A DNA stretch of 64,000 nt from the NCBI RefSeq assembly GCF_016863515.1, contig NZ_BOPA01000022.1, positions 1 to 64,000 on the forward strand, given 5' to 3'. This document shows positions 20,666 through 30,240 of the stretch, piece by piece; within the stretch, counting starts at the first letter, position 1, and the number at the start of each line of letters is the position of its first letter. A program made the position numbers and the translations under genes. The DNA is from Micromonospora gifhornensis. GTDB lineage: Bacteria > Actinomycetota > Actinomycetes > Mycobacteriales > Micromonosporaceae. A model generated the notes under the pieces. That model was not told where the DNA came from. It did not search any database and saw only the letters and a program-made list of their open reading frames with translations.

Positions 20666-22699
20666 TCAGGAGATGGTGAGCTGCCGCAGGGTGCCGGTCG
20701 GCTCGACCAGGTACAGGTCGAGGCGGTTCGCGCCGGCCCGGAAGAACCGGTCGTCGGCGATCAGGGCAGCGAACCGCCGTCCTGACGGGTCGGGGGCGAC
20801 CACCGGCACCACCGAGGCGACTGTGCCGTTGACGGCTACCGCCAGCAGCGTGCCGTCGGGGACCTGTTCGGGCAGGGTGCCCCAGATCAGTGCCGGTAGT
20901 TGGCCGCTGTCCGGGTCGACGGCCCGGAAGCCGTCCTGGCCGCCGATGCGGACGGTGCCGCCGGGCGCAGCGTCCGCCACGACGGTGCCGACCAACGGAT
21001 GCGGGGCCGGCGGTGGCAACGGGTCGGGCACGCCGCCGGCGATCGGGGTCGGTTCGGCGGGCCGGTCGTAGAACACCTTGCCCGGCTCGGTGCGCGGCGC
21101 CTGGCGGGCGGAGCGGCCGTCTACCCGCCACGGCAGCGAGATGGCGGCCTCGTCGGCGATGGTGGGCAGCAGGTCGACGTGCTCCCAGTTGCGGTCGTCG
21201 ACCCGGCCGGCGCGTTGTCCCGGTGTCTTGACGAAGGTCGGCACCCAGGCCACCTCGTCGGCGGCGGCCCGGATGGCGTCCATCCCCCGGCCCTGCGCGC
21301 CCTTGGTGAAGCTGACCCCGTGGTCGGCGGTGACCACCACAAGCGACTGGTCCCACAGGCCGGTCTCGCGCAGCGTCCGCAGCGTCTCGCCGATCAGCCG
21401 GTCGGTGTAGCCGAGCTGTGCCAGGTGACGGGCGCGGGCCAGGTCCACCCAGCCGTCGCCCTCGTTGGGGAACTCCTCCGGCGCCTCGTAGCGCGCCCCG
21501 GAGGGCAGGTACGCCCAGGGCGAGTGCGGCATCAGCAGGTGCAGGAAGTGCAGCGTCGGTCGAGGTGCGGGGGTCAGGCCGTTGAGGAAGCTGGTGAAGC
21601 GGGCCGGCTGGTTGACGTTCAGGCTGTCCCAGCGGAACTTCGGGTCGTCCGGCACCGGCTCGGCGGCGTCGATGCCCGCCTCCTCGGCGGTGCGTTCCCG
21701 GTAGGAGTTCTCCGGGTCGATCCGGCTGTCCTGCGGCGACGTCACCTGGCGCAGCAACTGGCCGGTCTCCCGCACCAGGACGCCGAGCCCCTGCTCCGGC
21801 ATGATCGGCTGCTCGCACCGGCTGGGCGGGCAGAGCCGGGTGATGCTCTCCTCGGCGCGGATGTCGTACAGGCCGCCGAAGGCGGTGAACAGGTTGTCCG
21901 GGTAGTGCGAGTAGTGCGGGGCGTACGGCTGCGCCGGGTAGCGGCCGGTCAACATGGCCGGCAGCGCGTAGGGCGTCCAGCCGCTCACCCCTGTCGCGTT
22001 GCGGTACCAGGTGGATGCGGCGGCCAGTTCGGCGAAGTGCGGGAACCGCTGCGCGTCGATGCCGCCGTCCGGGCCGAGCAGGGAGACCAGCGGCAGCTCG
22101 TCGAGGACCAGCACGACCACCGGCGGATGCCGGTTGCCGGTGGCGGTGCCGGCCGCGCCGCCGTCACCACGGGGCAGCACCACCGGCGCGGTCGGCGAGG
22201 CGAACAGGAACAACCCGACGAAGATCAGCGGACCGACGGCGGCCACCCGCAGCACCCGGCCCGCCGCCCGCCAGCGCCGGTGGGCGTACGCCCCGACGGC
22301 GCCGACCACCCCGGCCACCAGCAGCAGCGGTACGCCCCGCAGCGGCGTGAGCTGCCGACCGACCTGTACGGCCAACGCGGCGACCAGCAGGCCCACCAGC
22401 AACGTGTGGGTACCCGCCCGCACGGTCGGCCCGAGCAGCCCGCCGGCCAGCCCGAGCAACCCGACGGCCACCGTCGGCAGCACCGCGACCAGGGCCACCA
22501 GCAGCAGGATCTCCCGACGGTCGGCGCGGTGGAACAGGAAGAAGTCCGGACTGCGCCCGAGCACGTCCAGCAGCGGCTGGGTGATCACGAGGCCGAGCAG
22601 CGCCGCGACCTCCAGCAGTCGACCCGCCTCGGTGCGCCAGCCGCCCCACCCCCACCGCCAGCGGCGTGTCCGCTGCCCGGTGTCGGGCTGGTCAGCCAC
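20666..22699 (-). CDS. Membrane-anchored sulfatase/phosphoglycerol-transferase-like protein
   Basis: 677 aa. The first 185 residues contain about four or five membrane segments; the rest is an extracytoplasmic alkaline-phosphatase-superfamily (sulfatase-like) domain with V-V-L-V-L-D-E-L-P (metal-binding Asp), S-G-W-T-P-Y-A-L-P-A-M-L-T-G-R-Y-P (catalytic Ser/Thr region), L-M-P-H-S-P-W and V-T-A-D-H-G-V-S-F. Such enzymes hydrolyse or transfer sulfate, phosphoglycerol or phosphoethanolamine on surface glycans or lipids; which one cannot be told here. It overlaps the methyltransferase gene upstream by 8 bp and is the third gene of a three-gene operon. Confidence 0.85.
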   Translation of the reverse strand: MADQPDTGQRTRRWRWGWGGWRTEAGRLLEVAALLGLVITQPLLDVLGRSPDFFLFHRADRREILLLVALVAVLPTVAVGLLGLAGGLLGPTVRAGTHTLLVGLLVAALAVQVGRQLTPLRGVPLLLVAGVVGAVGAYAHRRWRAAGRVLRVAAVGPLIFVGLFLFASPTAPVVLPRGDGGAAGTATGNRHPPVVVLVLDELPLVSLLGPDGGIDAQRFPHFAELAAASTWYRNATGVSGWTPYALPAMLTGRYPAQPYAPHYSHYPDNLFTAFGGLYDIRAEESITRLCPPSRCEQPIMPEQGLGVLVRETGQLLRQVTSPQDSRIDPENSYRERTAEEAGIDAAEPVPDDPKFRWDSLNVNQPARFTSFLNGLTPAPRPTLHFLHLLMPHSPWAYLPSGARYEAPEEFPNEGDGWVDLARARHLAQLGYTDRLIGETLRTLRETGLWDQSLVVVTADHGVSFTKGAQGRGMDAIRAAADEVAWVPTFVKTPGQRAGRVDDRNWEHVDLLPTIADEAAISLPWRVDGRSARQAPRTEPGKVFYDRPAEPTPIAGGVPDPLPPPAPHPLVGTVVADAAPGGTVRIGGQDGFRAVDPDSGQLPALIWGTLPEQVPDGTLLAVAVNGTVASVVPVVAPDPSGRRFAALIADDRFFRAGANRLDLYLVEPTGTLRQLTIS

Positions 22700-24188
22700 C
22701 CAGGGCCACCCGGTACAGCGTCCGGCTGCCCGACGGCAGCTCCCACCGTTCCTCGACGGTGCCGTGCGTGGCGAGCAGCGCCTCGAAGGCGTCCCGCCGG
22801 TAGTCCGGGAACAGCCCGTCGGGCTTGTTGGCCAGCAGGCGGCGGGCCATCGGGTCCTCGGGGTGGACGAACTCCACCACCAGCCGGCCGCCGGGGGCGG
22901 CCAGGGCGGTGAGGCAGGCCAGCACCTCGGGCAGCGGCACGTTGCGACCGATCGCCAGGTGATGCACCAGCGCCAGGGCCAGGACGGTGTCCGCGCCGGT
23001 GCGGGCGGCGAAGGAGGCCCGTTCGATCCCGCGCCAACCGCCGCCGGGTGACGGGTCGGCCAGGTCCATCACCAGCGGCAGCACCCGCCGCTCGCCCTCG
23101 CCCCGCAGGGTGCGGTAGAGCCGGTCCACGACCGCCGGGTCCTGTTCCACCGCGACGACGTAGTCGGCGTGCGCGGCGGCCAGTCGGGCGTACCGGCCGT
23201 CGTTGGCGCCCAGGTCGAGCACGAGTCGCCGCTGGGCGGCGCTGGTCAGCGCGGCGGTGACGAAGCGTTCCTTGGTCGACCGGTCGGCCTCGGAGTAGCC
23301 GCAGGTGCGCTGGTAGTCCACCCAGTGGCTGGTCGGCGGCTGGTGGTCCAGACGCCGGACCAGCTTCTCCATCCCGCGTACGGTGGCCAGCGCCAGCTCA
23401 CGGCTGTAGCCGGCGTCGCGCAGCTGGGCGCGTACGTCGGTGGTGGTGCGGGCGGCGTTGCGGCGTTGCACGCTGCCGTGCAGGTGGACGTGGGTCAACA
23501 CGCCCGGCAGCAGGCGGCGTACGCCCCGGAAGAGGCGGCCCATCTGGTCCGGTTCGATGCCGTCGATCTGCGCGCGCAGCCACGGACGGAAGTCGACCCC
23601 GAGATGGGCGTTGAGCAGCAGCGGGTAGAGCAGCGTCTGGCAGAACTGCCGGTAGCCGGCCCAGGGCTCGCCCTCGCGGAGCGGGGCGAACGATCCCACG
23701 TCGATGAAGACCGGTTCGGTGCCCCGCCACTGCAGGTTGTACGCCGACCCGTCCTTGGTGGTGAAGCCGGCCGGCAGGGCCTCCCGGAGGATCTCCAGGT
23801 GCAGCAGCGCGGCGTCGCGCAGCATCGTGAACGACCACTCGTACGGGTGGGACACGAACGGGATGCGGTCGTGCCGCAGCACCGCCGCCCACCGCTGGGG
23901 TGCCGTGGCCGCCGGCATCTCCTCGGTGCCGCAGACCTTGCCGGCGGCCATCAGCGGCGGGAAGAAGTCACTGCCGGCCAGGGCCCGCCAGTGTGCCGCC
24001 GCGGTCTCGTCGAGCGCGCGCAGCACGTCCTGGCCGGCGTGGAAGACCCGGTTGGCCGGATCGCGGAACGATCCGGGCTCGGCGCGCAGGTCACTGCCGG
24101 GCTCGGCGGGCAGGTCGGTGCCGGGCAGGTCCGGGCGGGAGGAGGGGGCGCCGGGCGGTGCGGGGTGGTGCAGGTGCGGGATCGCCAT
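22692..24188 (-). CDS. Class I SAM-dependent methyltransferase
   Basis: 498 aa. The C-terminal part (about 320-490) is a Rossmann methyltransferase with L-V-L-D-L-G-A-N-D-G-R-Y (SAM loop), V-A-V-E-Q-D motif II and a hydrophobic motif IV (T-V-L-A-L-A-L-V-H-H-L). The N-terminal 300 residues are a separate domain with no motif I can name; it contains P-V-F-I-D-V-G-S-F and resembles the N-terminal part of large nodulation/O-antigen-type methyltransferases. Encoded between a 49-aa membrane protein and a membrane sulfatase-like enzyme, with overlaps or gaps of only a few bases, so a surface glycan or lipid is the likely substrate. Confidence 0.82.
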   Translation of the reverse strand: MAIPHLHHPAPPGAPSSRPDLPGTDLPAEPGSDLRAEPGSFRDPANRVFHAGQDVLRALDETAAAHWRALAGSDFFPPLMAAGKVCGTEEMPAATAPQRWAAVLRHDRIPFVSHPYEWSFTMLRDAALLHLEILREALPAGFTTKDGSAYNLQWRGTEPVFIDVGSFAPLREGEPWAGYRQFCQTLLYPLLLNAHLGVDFRPWLRAQIDGIEPDQMGRLFRGVRRLLPGVLTHVHLHGSVQRRNAARTTTDVRAQLRDAGYSRELALATVRGMEKLVRRLDHQPPTSHWVDYQRTCGYSEADRSTKERFVTAALTSAAQRRLVLDLGANDGRYARLAAAHADYVVAVEQDPAVVDRLYRTLRGEGERRVLPLVMDLADPSPGGGWRGIERASFAARTGADTVLALALVHHLAIGRNVPLPEVLACLTALAAPGGRLVVEFVHPEDPMARRLLANKPDGLFPDYRRDAFEALLATHGTVEERWELPSGSRTLYRVALGG

Positions 24189-24194
24189 GCCAGG

Positions 24195-24344
24195 TCAGCT
24201 CTGGTCGGTGGGCTGGCGGCGGAACCGGCTGACCAGTCTGCGCCAGTAGAGCTTGGCTGCGACCGCGACGCCAGCGACCCCGCCGACCACCGCCTGCACG
24301 ATCAGGCTGCCGGATCCCGCGTCCAGGTAGGCCAAGTGGTTCAC
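24195..24344 (-). CDS. Small membrane protein with Y-L-D-x-G-S-G-S motif (49 aa)
   Basis: 49 aa: an N-terminal A-Y-L-D-A-G-S-G-S-L-I-V-Q motif, one hydrophobic helix (about 13-32) and a basic C-terminal tail K-L-Y-W-R-R. GTG at 24344 has AAGGAG about seven bases upstream, and its stop lies 6 bp before the methyltransferase start. Short proteins with this motif recur beside surface-polymer and sulfatase genes; the function is unknown, probably an inner-membrane assembly partner. It would be missed by length cut-offs. Confidence 0.8.
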   Translation of the reverse strand: MNHLAYLDAGSGSLIVQAVVGGVAGVAVAAKLYWRRLVSRFRRQPTDQS

Positions 24345-24524
24345 CGACCGCTCCTTTCCCTCGCCGTGTCGAACCCCGGCTACACCGCAACAAAGCTCAC
24401 ATTCATGGTCTAGCCGGACTTCTGCCACCGTACGCCGATCTTCGGTGTCCTGTCGGGCACAACGCCCACATCTGGCGTCCGTTTCGTTCAAGACGGTGGC
24501 CGACGATCGCCGTAGCCTGCGGCC

Positions 24525-24929
24525 ATGACCCCAGAACTCGACCTCATCGGCATGGTCAGCACAGACCTGGCCCGCACCGTCGCCTTCTACCGTCGGCTCG
24601 GCATCGACATCCCGCCGGACGCGGAACGCGAACCGCACGTGGAGGTACGACTGCCCAACGGTCTGCGACTGGCCTGGGACGACGTCGCCACGATCCGTTC
24701 CTTCGACCCGGACTGGACCCCACCGGTGGGTGGCGCGCGCACCGCGCTGGCCTTCCGCTGCGCCGACCCGGCCGAGGTGGACCGGTGGTACGCCGAGCTC
24801 ACCGCAGCGGGCGGTCATGGGCACCGGCCGCCCTGGGACGCGGTATGGGGGCAGCGCTACGCCGTCGTACACGACCCGGACGGCAACGCCGTCGACCTCT
24901 TCGCCCCGCTGCCGCCTGCCGAGTCGTGA
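24525..24929 (+). CDS. VOC-family (glyoxalase/bleomycin-resistance fold) protein
   Basis: 134 aa, one VOC unit made of two beta-alpha-beta-beta-beta repeats: it opens with D-L-I-G-M-V-S-T-D-L-A-R-T-V-A-F-Y-R-R-L-G and closes with A-V-V-H-D-P-D-G-N-A-V-D-L-F. The metal ligands of glyoxalase I are not complete, so the substrate is open. There is no Shine-Dalgarno; TAGCCT (24513-24518) ends six bases before the ATG, consistent with a leaderless transcript. Divergent from the envelope operon. Confidence 0.88.
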   Translation: MTPELDLIGMVSTDLARTVAFYRRLGIDIPPDAEREPHVEVRLPNGLRLAWDDVATIRSFDPDWTPPVGGARTALAFRCADPAEVDRWYAELTAAGGHGHRPPWDAVWGQRYAVVHDPDGNAVDLFAPLPPAES

Positions 24930-25005
24930 GCACCGCCGGAGCTGCTCGCCACCGGCGAGCCGGTGCCTTGGTCGAGCCGGTGCCGAGCTCAGGCCGGTGC
25001 CGGGC

Positions 25006-25731
25006 TCAGGTGGTGAGCAGTGCGGTGGGTGGCACACCGGCGAGGGCGCGCACCTCGCGGGTCAGGTGCGCCTGGTCGGCGTAGCCGGCCCGGGCGGCCA
25101 CCTCGGCCAGCGACATGCCCGCCCGGGCCAGGGCCAGCGCCCGGCGCATCCGCAGGATCCGGGCGAGGGTCTTCGGGCCGTACCCGAACAGGTGTCGGCT
25201 GTGTCGCAGCAGGCTGCGCTGGTCGAGCCCGGCCCGGGCGGCGGTCTCGGCCACGGTGGCTCCCGCGGCCAGGGCGGCGGCCATCCGCAGGCCCCGCGGG
25301 TCAGCTCCGCCGGCCGCCCGCAGCCGGCGCACCGCCACCGTCGCCAGGAGCGTGCCGACCTCGTACGGCCCGGCATCGGCAGCGCCACGGCCCGCCACCG
25401 CGTCGGCCGCCTGGTCGGCCAGGACGCGGGTCGCCCGGGCACCCCAGAGGTCGGCCAGGGGCACCCGCTTGTCGCGCAGTTCGACGGCGGGGACTCCGAA
25501 GACGGCCGGACCGACACCGGGCGGCAGGCGCAACCCGACCCAGTGCTCGGCCGGCGCGCTCGTACTCAGGTGCGCGGTGCGGTCCGGCCCGGCGACCAGC
25601 AGCCCGAGCCGGCTGGACCAGAGCAGATCCAGGCATCCGTCGGGAAGCACCCGGACGGGTCGCGGGTGCGTCGGGGCGCTGCTGGTCCACAACACCGCCC
25701 CGGCCACCCCGGCCGGACGTTCCCGATACAC
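25006..25731 (-). CDS. AraC-family transcriptional regulator
   Basis: About 241 aa. The C-terminal 100 residues hold two helix-turn-helix units (A-T-V-A-E-T-A-A-R-A-G-L-D-Q-R-S-L-x-R and M-S-L-A-E-V-A-A-R-A-G-Y-A-D-Q-A-H-L) typical of AraC/XylS. The N-terminal part has R-V-L-P-D-G-C-L-D-L-L-W, as in the DUF6597-type sensor domain. The start is uncertain: GTG at 25731 opens the family's usual Y-R-E-R-P beginning, while an ATG at 25815 would add 28 residues; neither has a good ribosome-binding site. It faces the VOC gene tail to tail and may regulate it. Confidence 0.85.
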   Translation of the reverse strand: MYRERPAGVAGAVLWTSSAPTHPRPVRVLPDGCLDLLWSSRLGLLVAGPDRTAHLSTSAPAEHWVGLRLPPGVGPAVFGVPAVELRDKRVPLADLWGARATRVLADQAADAVAGRGAADAGPYEVGTLLATVAVRRLRAAGGADPRGLRMAAALAAGATVAETAARAGLDQRSLLRHSRHLFGYGPKTLARILRMRRALALARAGMSLAEVAARAGYADQAHLTREVRALAGVPPTALLTT

Positions 25732-25884
25732 GCCGCCAGTCTGCCCCGCTGCGGCGACGTCCACCCCGCCGCCGCGCCCGAGCGGCAGCTCGGTGACCGG
25801 CCCGGGCAGCGCCATCGTGTGGCGGGGCCGGCAGGGCGGGGCCGCGGTTGGCCGGCTGTGGAGCCTTCGGCGGGGGCGGCCCGG

Positions 25885-27345
25885 CTATCCGCCGTCCAGG
25901 GTGGGGTCGGGCAGCCGGACGGTGAACACGGTGCGGCCGGGCCGGCTGTCGAGGGTGACGCTGCCGTGGTGGGCCGCCACCACGGCAGCGACGATGGCCA
26001 GGCCGAGGCCGGTGCTGCCGTGGGCGCGGGAGCGGGAACTGTCGCCGCGGGCGAACCGTTCGAAAACCTCGGCCCGTAGCTCGGCGGGGACGCCGGGGCC
26101 GTCGTCGGTGACGCTGAGTTCGGCGGCCTCGTCGGCCAGCCGCAGGCTGGTGGTGACGGTGCTGTCGGGCGGGGTGTGCACCCGCGCGTTGGTCAGCAGG
26201 TTCGCCAGCACCTGGTGCAGCCGGGCAGGATCGCCGGGCACCCGGATGACCTGGTCGGGCAGGTCGAGCTGCCAGCGGTGGTCGGGGCCGGCGACGTGCG
26301 CGTCGCTGACCGCGTCCACCACCAGCGCGGTGAGGTCGACCGACTCGACCGCCAGCGGACGACCCGAGTCCAGCCGGGCCAGCAGCAGCAGGTCGTCGAC
26401 GAGGCTTGTCATCCGGGTGCTCTCGGACTCGACCCGGCGCAGGGCGTGCGCCACGTCGGCCGGTACCTGGTCGTGGCCGCGGCGGGCCACCTCGGCGTAG
26501 CCGCGGATCGCGGCCAACGGCGTACGCAGTTCGTGGCTGGCATCGGCGACGAACTGGCGTACCCGGGTCTCGCTGGCCTGGCGGGCGGCGAGCGCTGCGG
26601 CGACGTGCCCGAGCAGCCGGTTGAGCGCGGCACCGACCTGCCCCACCTCGGTACGCGGGTCGGTGTCGGCGGTCGGCACCCGTTCGGAGAGCGCCACCTC
26701 GCCCCGGTCCAGCCGCAGTTCGCTGACCCGGCCGGCGGTGGCGGCGACCCGGCGCAGCGGCCGCAGGGTGGCCCGGACGATCACCATGGCGGCGGTGCCG
26801 GCGACGAGCAGCCCGGCGGCGGTGACCCCGGCCTGGGCCAGCACCATCCACCACACGGTCTCCTGCACCCCGGACAGCGGCACGCCGAGCACCCGGACGG
26901 TGCCGGCGGTGGACTGCCTGGCGACGAGCCGGTAGCTGCCCCGGTCGCCGAGGTCGCGGCTGTGCGCGCGGCCGTCGGTGGGCACCGTGGCCAACGCGGC
27001 GACCTCGTCGACCGGTACCGCCCGTTCCTGCCGGTCGGCAAGCGTCCACGCCTCGGTGACCTGCCCGTCGACGACGCGGGCGTTGATCGTGCCGGGCGGG
27101 AAGCCGCGCGGCACCCGCACGTCGTTCCAGGACGGCGCGCCCGGTCCCGGCTCCCAGGGCGTCCCGGCGCGCATCCCCGCCATCGGGAGCAGTTGCTCGT
27201 CCAGCCGGGAGACCAGGAACTCCCGCAGCGCCGCCGTGGTGATCCCGCCGATGGCCAGGCTGACCACGGCCAGCAGGGCCACCAGGGTGACCACCAGGCG
27301 GGTCCGCAGGGACCACCCTGCCACCCAGCGGCGCAGCACGCTCAC
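25885..27345 (-). CDS. Sensor histidine kinase
   Basis: About 486 aa. Two membrane segments (about 12-34 and 155-178) flank an extracytoplasmic sensor domain; a HAMP domain, the HisKA dimerisation helix with F-V-A-D-A-S-H-E-L-R-T-P-L-A-A-I (phospho-His) and an HATPase domain (N-L-L-T-N-A-R-V-H-T, D-D-G-P-G-V-P, G-L-G-L-A-I-V) follow. GTG at 27345 overlaps the stop of the response regulator by 4 bp (GTGA), so the pair is translationally coupled. The layout is that of the TrcS/PrrB-like actinobacterial kinases; the signal is unknown. Confidence 0.94.
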   Translation of the reverse strand: MSVLRRWVAGWSLRTRLVVTLVALLAVVSLAIGGITTAALREFLVSRLDEQLLPMAGMRAGTPWEPGPGAPSWNDVRVPRGFPPGTINARVVDGQVTEAWTLADRQERAVPVDEVAALATVPTDGRAHSRDLGDRGSYRLVARQSTAGTVRVLGVPLSGVQETVWWMVLAQAGVTAAGLLVAGTAAMVIVRATLRPLRRVAATAGRVSELRLDRGEVALSERVPTADTDPRTEVGQVGAALNRLLGHVAAALAARQASETRVRQFVADASHELRTPLAAIRGYAEVARRGHDQVPADVAHALRRVESESTRMTSLVDDLLLLARLDSGRPLAVESVDLTALVVDAVSDAHVAGPDHRWQLDLPDQVIRVPGDPARLHQVLANLLTNARVHTPPDSTVTTSLRLADEAAELSVTDDGPGVPAELRAEVFERFARGDSSRSRAHGSTGLGLAIVAAVVAAHHGSVTLDSRPGRTVFTVRLPDPTLDGG

Positions 27346-28088
27346 TCCGCCGGTTTGAGCAGGTATCCGGCGCCACGCAGCGTGTGGATCATCGGCTGCC
27401 GACCGGCGTCGATCTTCTTGCGCAGGTACGAGATGTACAGCTCGACCACGTTGGCCTGGCCGCCGAAGTCGTAGTTCCACACCCGGTCGAGGATCTGCGC
27501 CTTGCTCAACACCCGACGGGGATTGCGCATCAGGTACCGCAGCAGCTCGAACTCGGTGGCGGTCAGGGTGATCAGCTGACCGCCGCGGCGTACCTCGTGG
27601 CTCTCCTCGTCCAGGGTGAGGTCACCGACGGTCAGCACCGCCTCCTGCCGGGCGGTGACGGCGAAGCCGGAGCGGCGCAGCAGGGCGCGCAGCCGGGCGA
27701 TCACCTCTTCCAGGCTGAACGGCTTGGTCACGTAGTCGTCGCCGCCCACGGTCAGCCCGGCGACGCGCTCCTCCACCGCGTCCCGGGCGGTCAGGAAGAG
27801 CACCGGCACCGTGGCGTTGTCCTCGCGCAGCTTGCGCAGCACCTGGAAGCCGTCGAGGTCGGGGAGCATCACGTCGAGCACCACGGCGTCGGGCTGGAAC
27901 TGTCGGGCGGTGCGGATCGCACCCATGCCGTCGCCGGCCGTGCGCACCTGCCAGCCCTCGTAGCGCAGGGCCATCGACAGCAGGTCGGTCAGGGTCGGCT
28001 CGTCGTCGACCACCAGCACCCGGACCGGTTCGCCGTCGGGCCGGCGCAGCTCGACCCGACCCGGCCCGGCCTCCCTCTCGGTCATCAT
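27342..28088 (-). CDS. OmpR/PhoB-type response regulator
   Basis: About 248 aa. Receiver domain with V-V-D-D-E acidic pocket, phosphoacceptor Asp in V-V-L-D-V-M-L-P-D, T-A-R and Y-V-T-K-P-F; then a winged helix with L-T-A-T-E-F-E-L-L and L-R-G-A-G-Y-L-L. Partner of the kinase whose start codon overlaps its stop. The start is uncertain among ATG 28088, ATG 28085 and an upstream GTG at 28109; a weak GATGAG precedes the ATGs. Confidence 0.93.
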   Translation of the reverse strand: MMTEREAGPGRVELRRPDGEPVRVLVVDDEPTLTDLLSMALRYEGWQVRTAGDGMGAIRTARQFQPDAVVLDVMLPDLDGFQVLRKLREDNATVPVLFLTARDAVEERVAGLTVGGDDYVTKPFSLEEVIARLRALLRRSGFAVTARQEAVLTVGDLTLDEESHEVRRGGQLITLTATEFELLRYLMRNPRRVLSKAQILDRVWNYDFGGQANVVELYISYLRKKIDAGRQPMIHTLRGAGYLLKPAE

Positions 28089-28160
28089 GAGCTCATCGTG
28101 GTCCGGCACGTTGGAGACGGCTTGTGCGGATTCTGTGAGCCGGCTGTGCGTACCGGTGGG

Positions 28161-28385
28161 TCATTCGGTCACCCCGACCGGGTCGGTGCGCACGTAGCGC
28201 ATCGTCCAGGCCGTGCCGTCGGGTCGCTGGCGGGCGTAGAGATGGTCGGCGGCCGGCGTGGGCGCCGCCTCCGGTCGCCGCAGCACCCACAGGCGGGGCG
28301 GAGCACCGTCGGGGCCGGCCGGTAGCTCCCGAACCAGGTCGTGGGCCGGGCCACCGACAAAACGTACGGTCACCTCACTCATCAC
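28161..28385 (-). CDS. Conserved-looking small protein (74 aa)
   Basis: 74 aa, soluble, with a V-R-F-V-G-G-P-A-H-D beginning and a C-terminal Y-A-R-Q-R-P-D-G-T-x-W-x-M-R-Y segment, which looks like a small beta-sheet protein. GTG 28385 is followed at once by ATG 28382; GGAGGG lies six bases before the GTG. No signal peptide. Function unknown. It ends about 70 bp upstream of the two-component operon and could be its first gene. Confidence 0.65.
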   Translation of the reverse strand: MMSEVTVRFVGGPAHDLVRELPAGPDGAPPRLWVLRRPEAAPTPAADHLYARQRPDGTAWTMRYVRTDPVGVTE

Positions 28386-28537
28386 CCGTATCCCTCCAGA
28401 CTCCCTGGTATCGCGCTCCCGGCTCGCACGCTAACGCACCGACCGCGATCTCAGGCCGGTTTGCCCTGATCGGCGGCGGGGTACGGGTGCCGAAGCCGCC
28501 GGTGAGGCAGGCACGAGGCGAGGGCAAGGGGCGGTCG

Positions 28538-29479
<942 letters not shown>

Positions 29480-29538
29480 CTTCCGGTTTCACCTGAGCGG
29501 CGTCGGGTAGCCGGGCGGTGAGTGACGGGAGGAACGCG

Positions 29539-29961
29539 ATGCCGAGTTCCTGGCTGAACGAGGTTGCCGCCGCGACCGCCGAGGGCGGTCACATTCACAC
29601 CGACGACGAGGCGCTGTCCACCACCCTCGCCTCACCGCTGGCACCACACAGCACGGGGCTGACCCCCTCGCAGCTGCTCGCCGCCGCGTACGCGTCCTGC
29701 CTGCACCATGCCGCGGTGGAGGCGGCCGGCGGGATCACCGACGAGGCCCACACCGTGCAGGTACGCGCGGAGGCGAAGCTGGGTCGCGACGACGACGGGC
29801 GGTACCGGGCCGACGTGCACGCCTCGATCTCCTCGGTCGGCCTGAGCCGTGAGCAGCTCGCCGAACTGGTCGAGCACGCCGACCGGCTGTGGCCGTTCTC
29901 CCGCGACGACGGCGGCCGCCACCGGCTCACCGTCACCCCGGCCGAGAACGGACGGCACTAG
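29539..29961 (+). CDS. OsmC/Ohr-family protein lacking the second cysteine
   Basis: 140 aa with the Ohr layout: G-L-T-P-S-Q-L-L-A-A-A-Y-A-S-C54 (first, peroxidatic-type Cys) and a C-terminal segment that should read C-P-Y-S but here is W118-P-F-S. Ohr proteins use both cysteines to reduce organic hydroperoxides through a disulfide; with only one, turnover would need an external thiol or the activity is different. ATG at 29539 has GGGAGG eight bases before it. No OhrR-type regulator is adjacent. Confidence 0.85.
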   Translation: MPSSWLNEVAAATAEGGHIHTDDEALSTTLASPLAPHSTGLTPSQLLAAAYASCLHHAAVEAAGGITDEAHTVQVRAEAKLGRDDDGRYRADVHASISSVGLSREQLAELVEHADRLWPFSRDDGGRHRLTVTPAENGRH

Positions 29962-30240
29962 GCAGTCATCGTCAGGGCGGCCGAGGCGGCCGCCCTGGGG
30001 GGCCGATGGCGGGTCGACCGTTCGGTGGATGCCGACCATCGCGGCCAGATCCCCGACCAAGATCACCTTTTCCTGCCGGTTTCCGATGACATTCCGGTCA
30101 TGGCGGAAATAGCAGGTTGGTGCTTATCGTCAGCTGTGGGTGCTGCTGCGCAGAATCACCCGGCCGTTAGCCGCAAAATGTGACTCATGCCATCAAGCCA
30201 CCCGGATGGCAGGACGCCGAGACCTCTTTAACCTCGGCGG
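29962..30240. promoter_or_regulatory. Leader region of the lysozyme-like gene
   Basis: No gene. Two small hairpins lie just before the start: GCCA-CCCGGA-TGGC at 30197-30210 and CGCCGAG...CTCGGCG at 30215-30239, the second running to the base before the start codon. TAACCT at 30229-30234 ends six bases before the ATG. I looked for a ydaO (c-di-AMP) riboswitch, which often precedes such genes, and did not find its conserved segments. Confidence 0.35.

Noticed and set aside
29962..30240. Possible ydaO (c-di-AMP) riboswitch before the lysozyme-like gene
   Set aside because: Such genes often have one, but its conserved core segments could not be found; only small hairpins are present.
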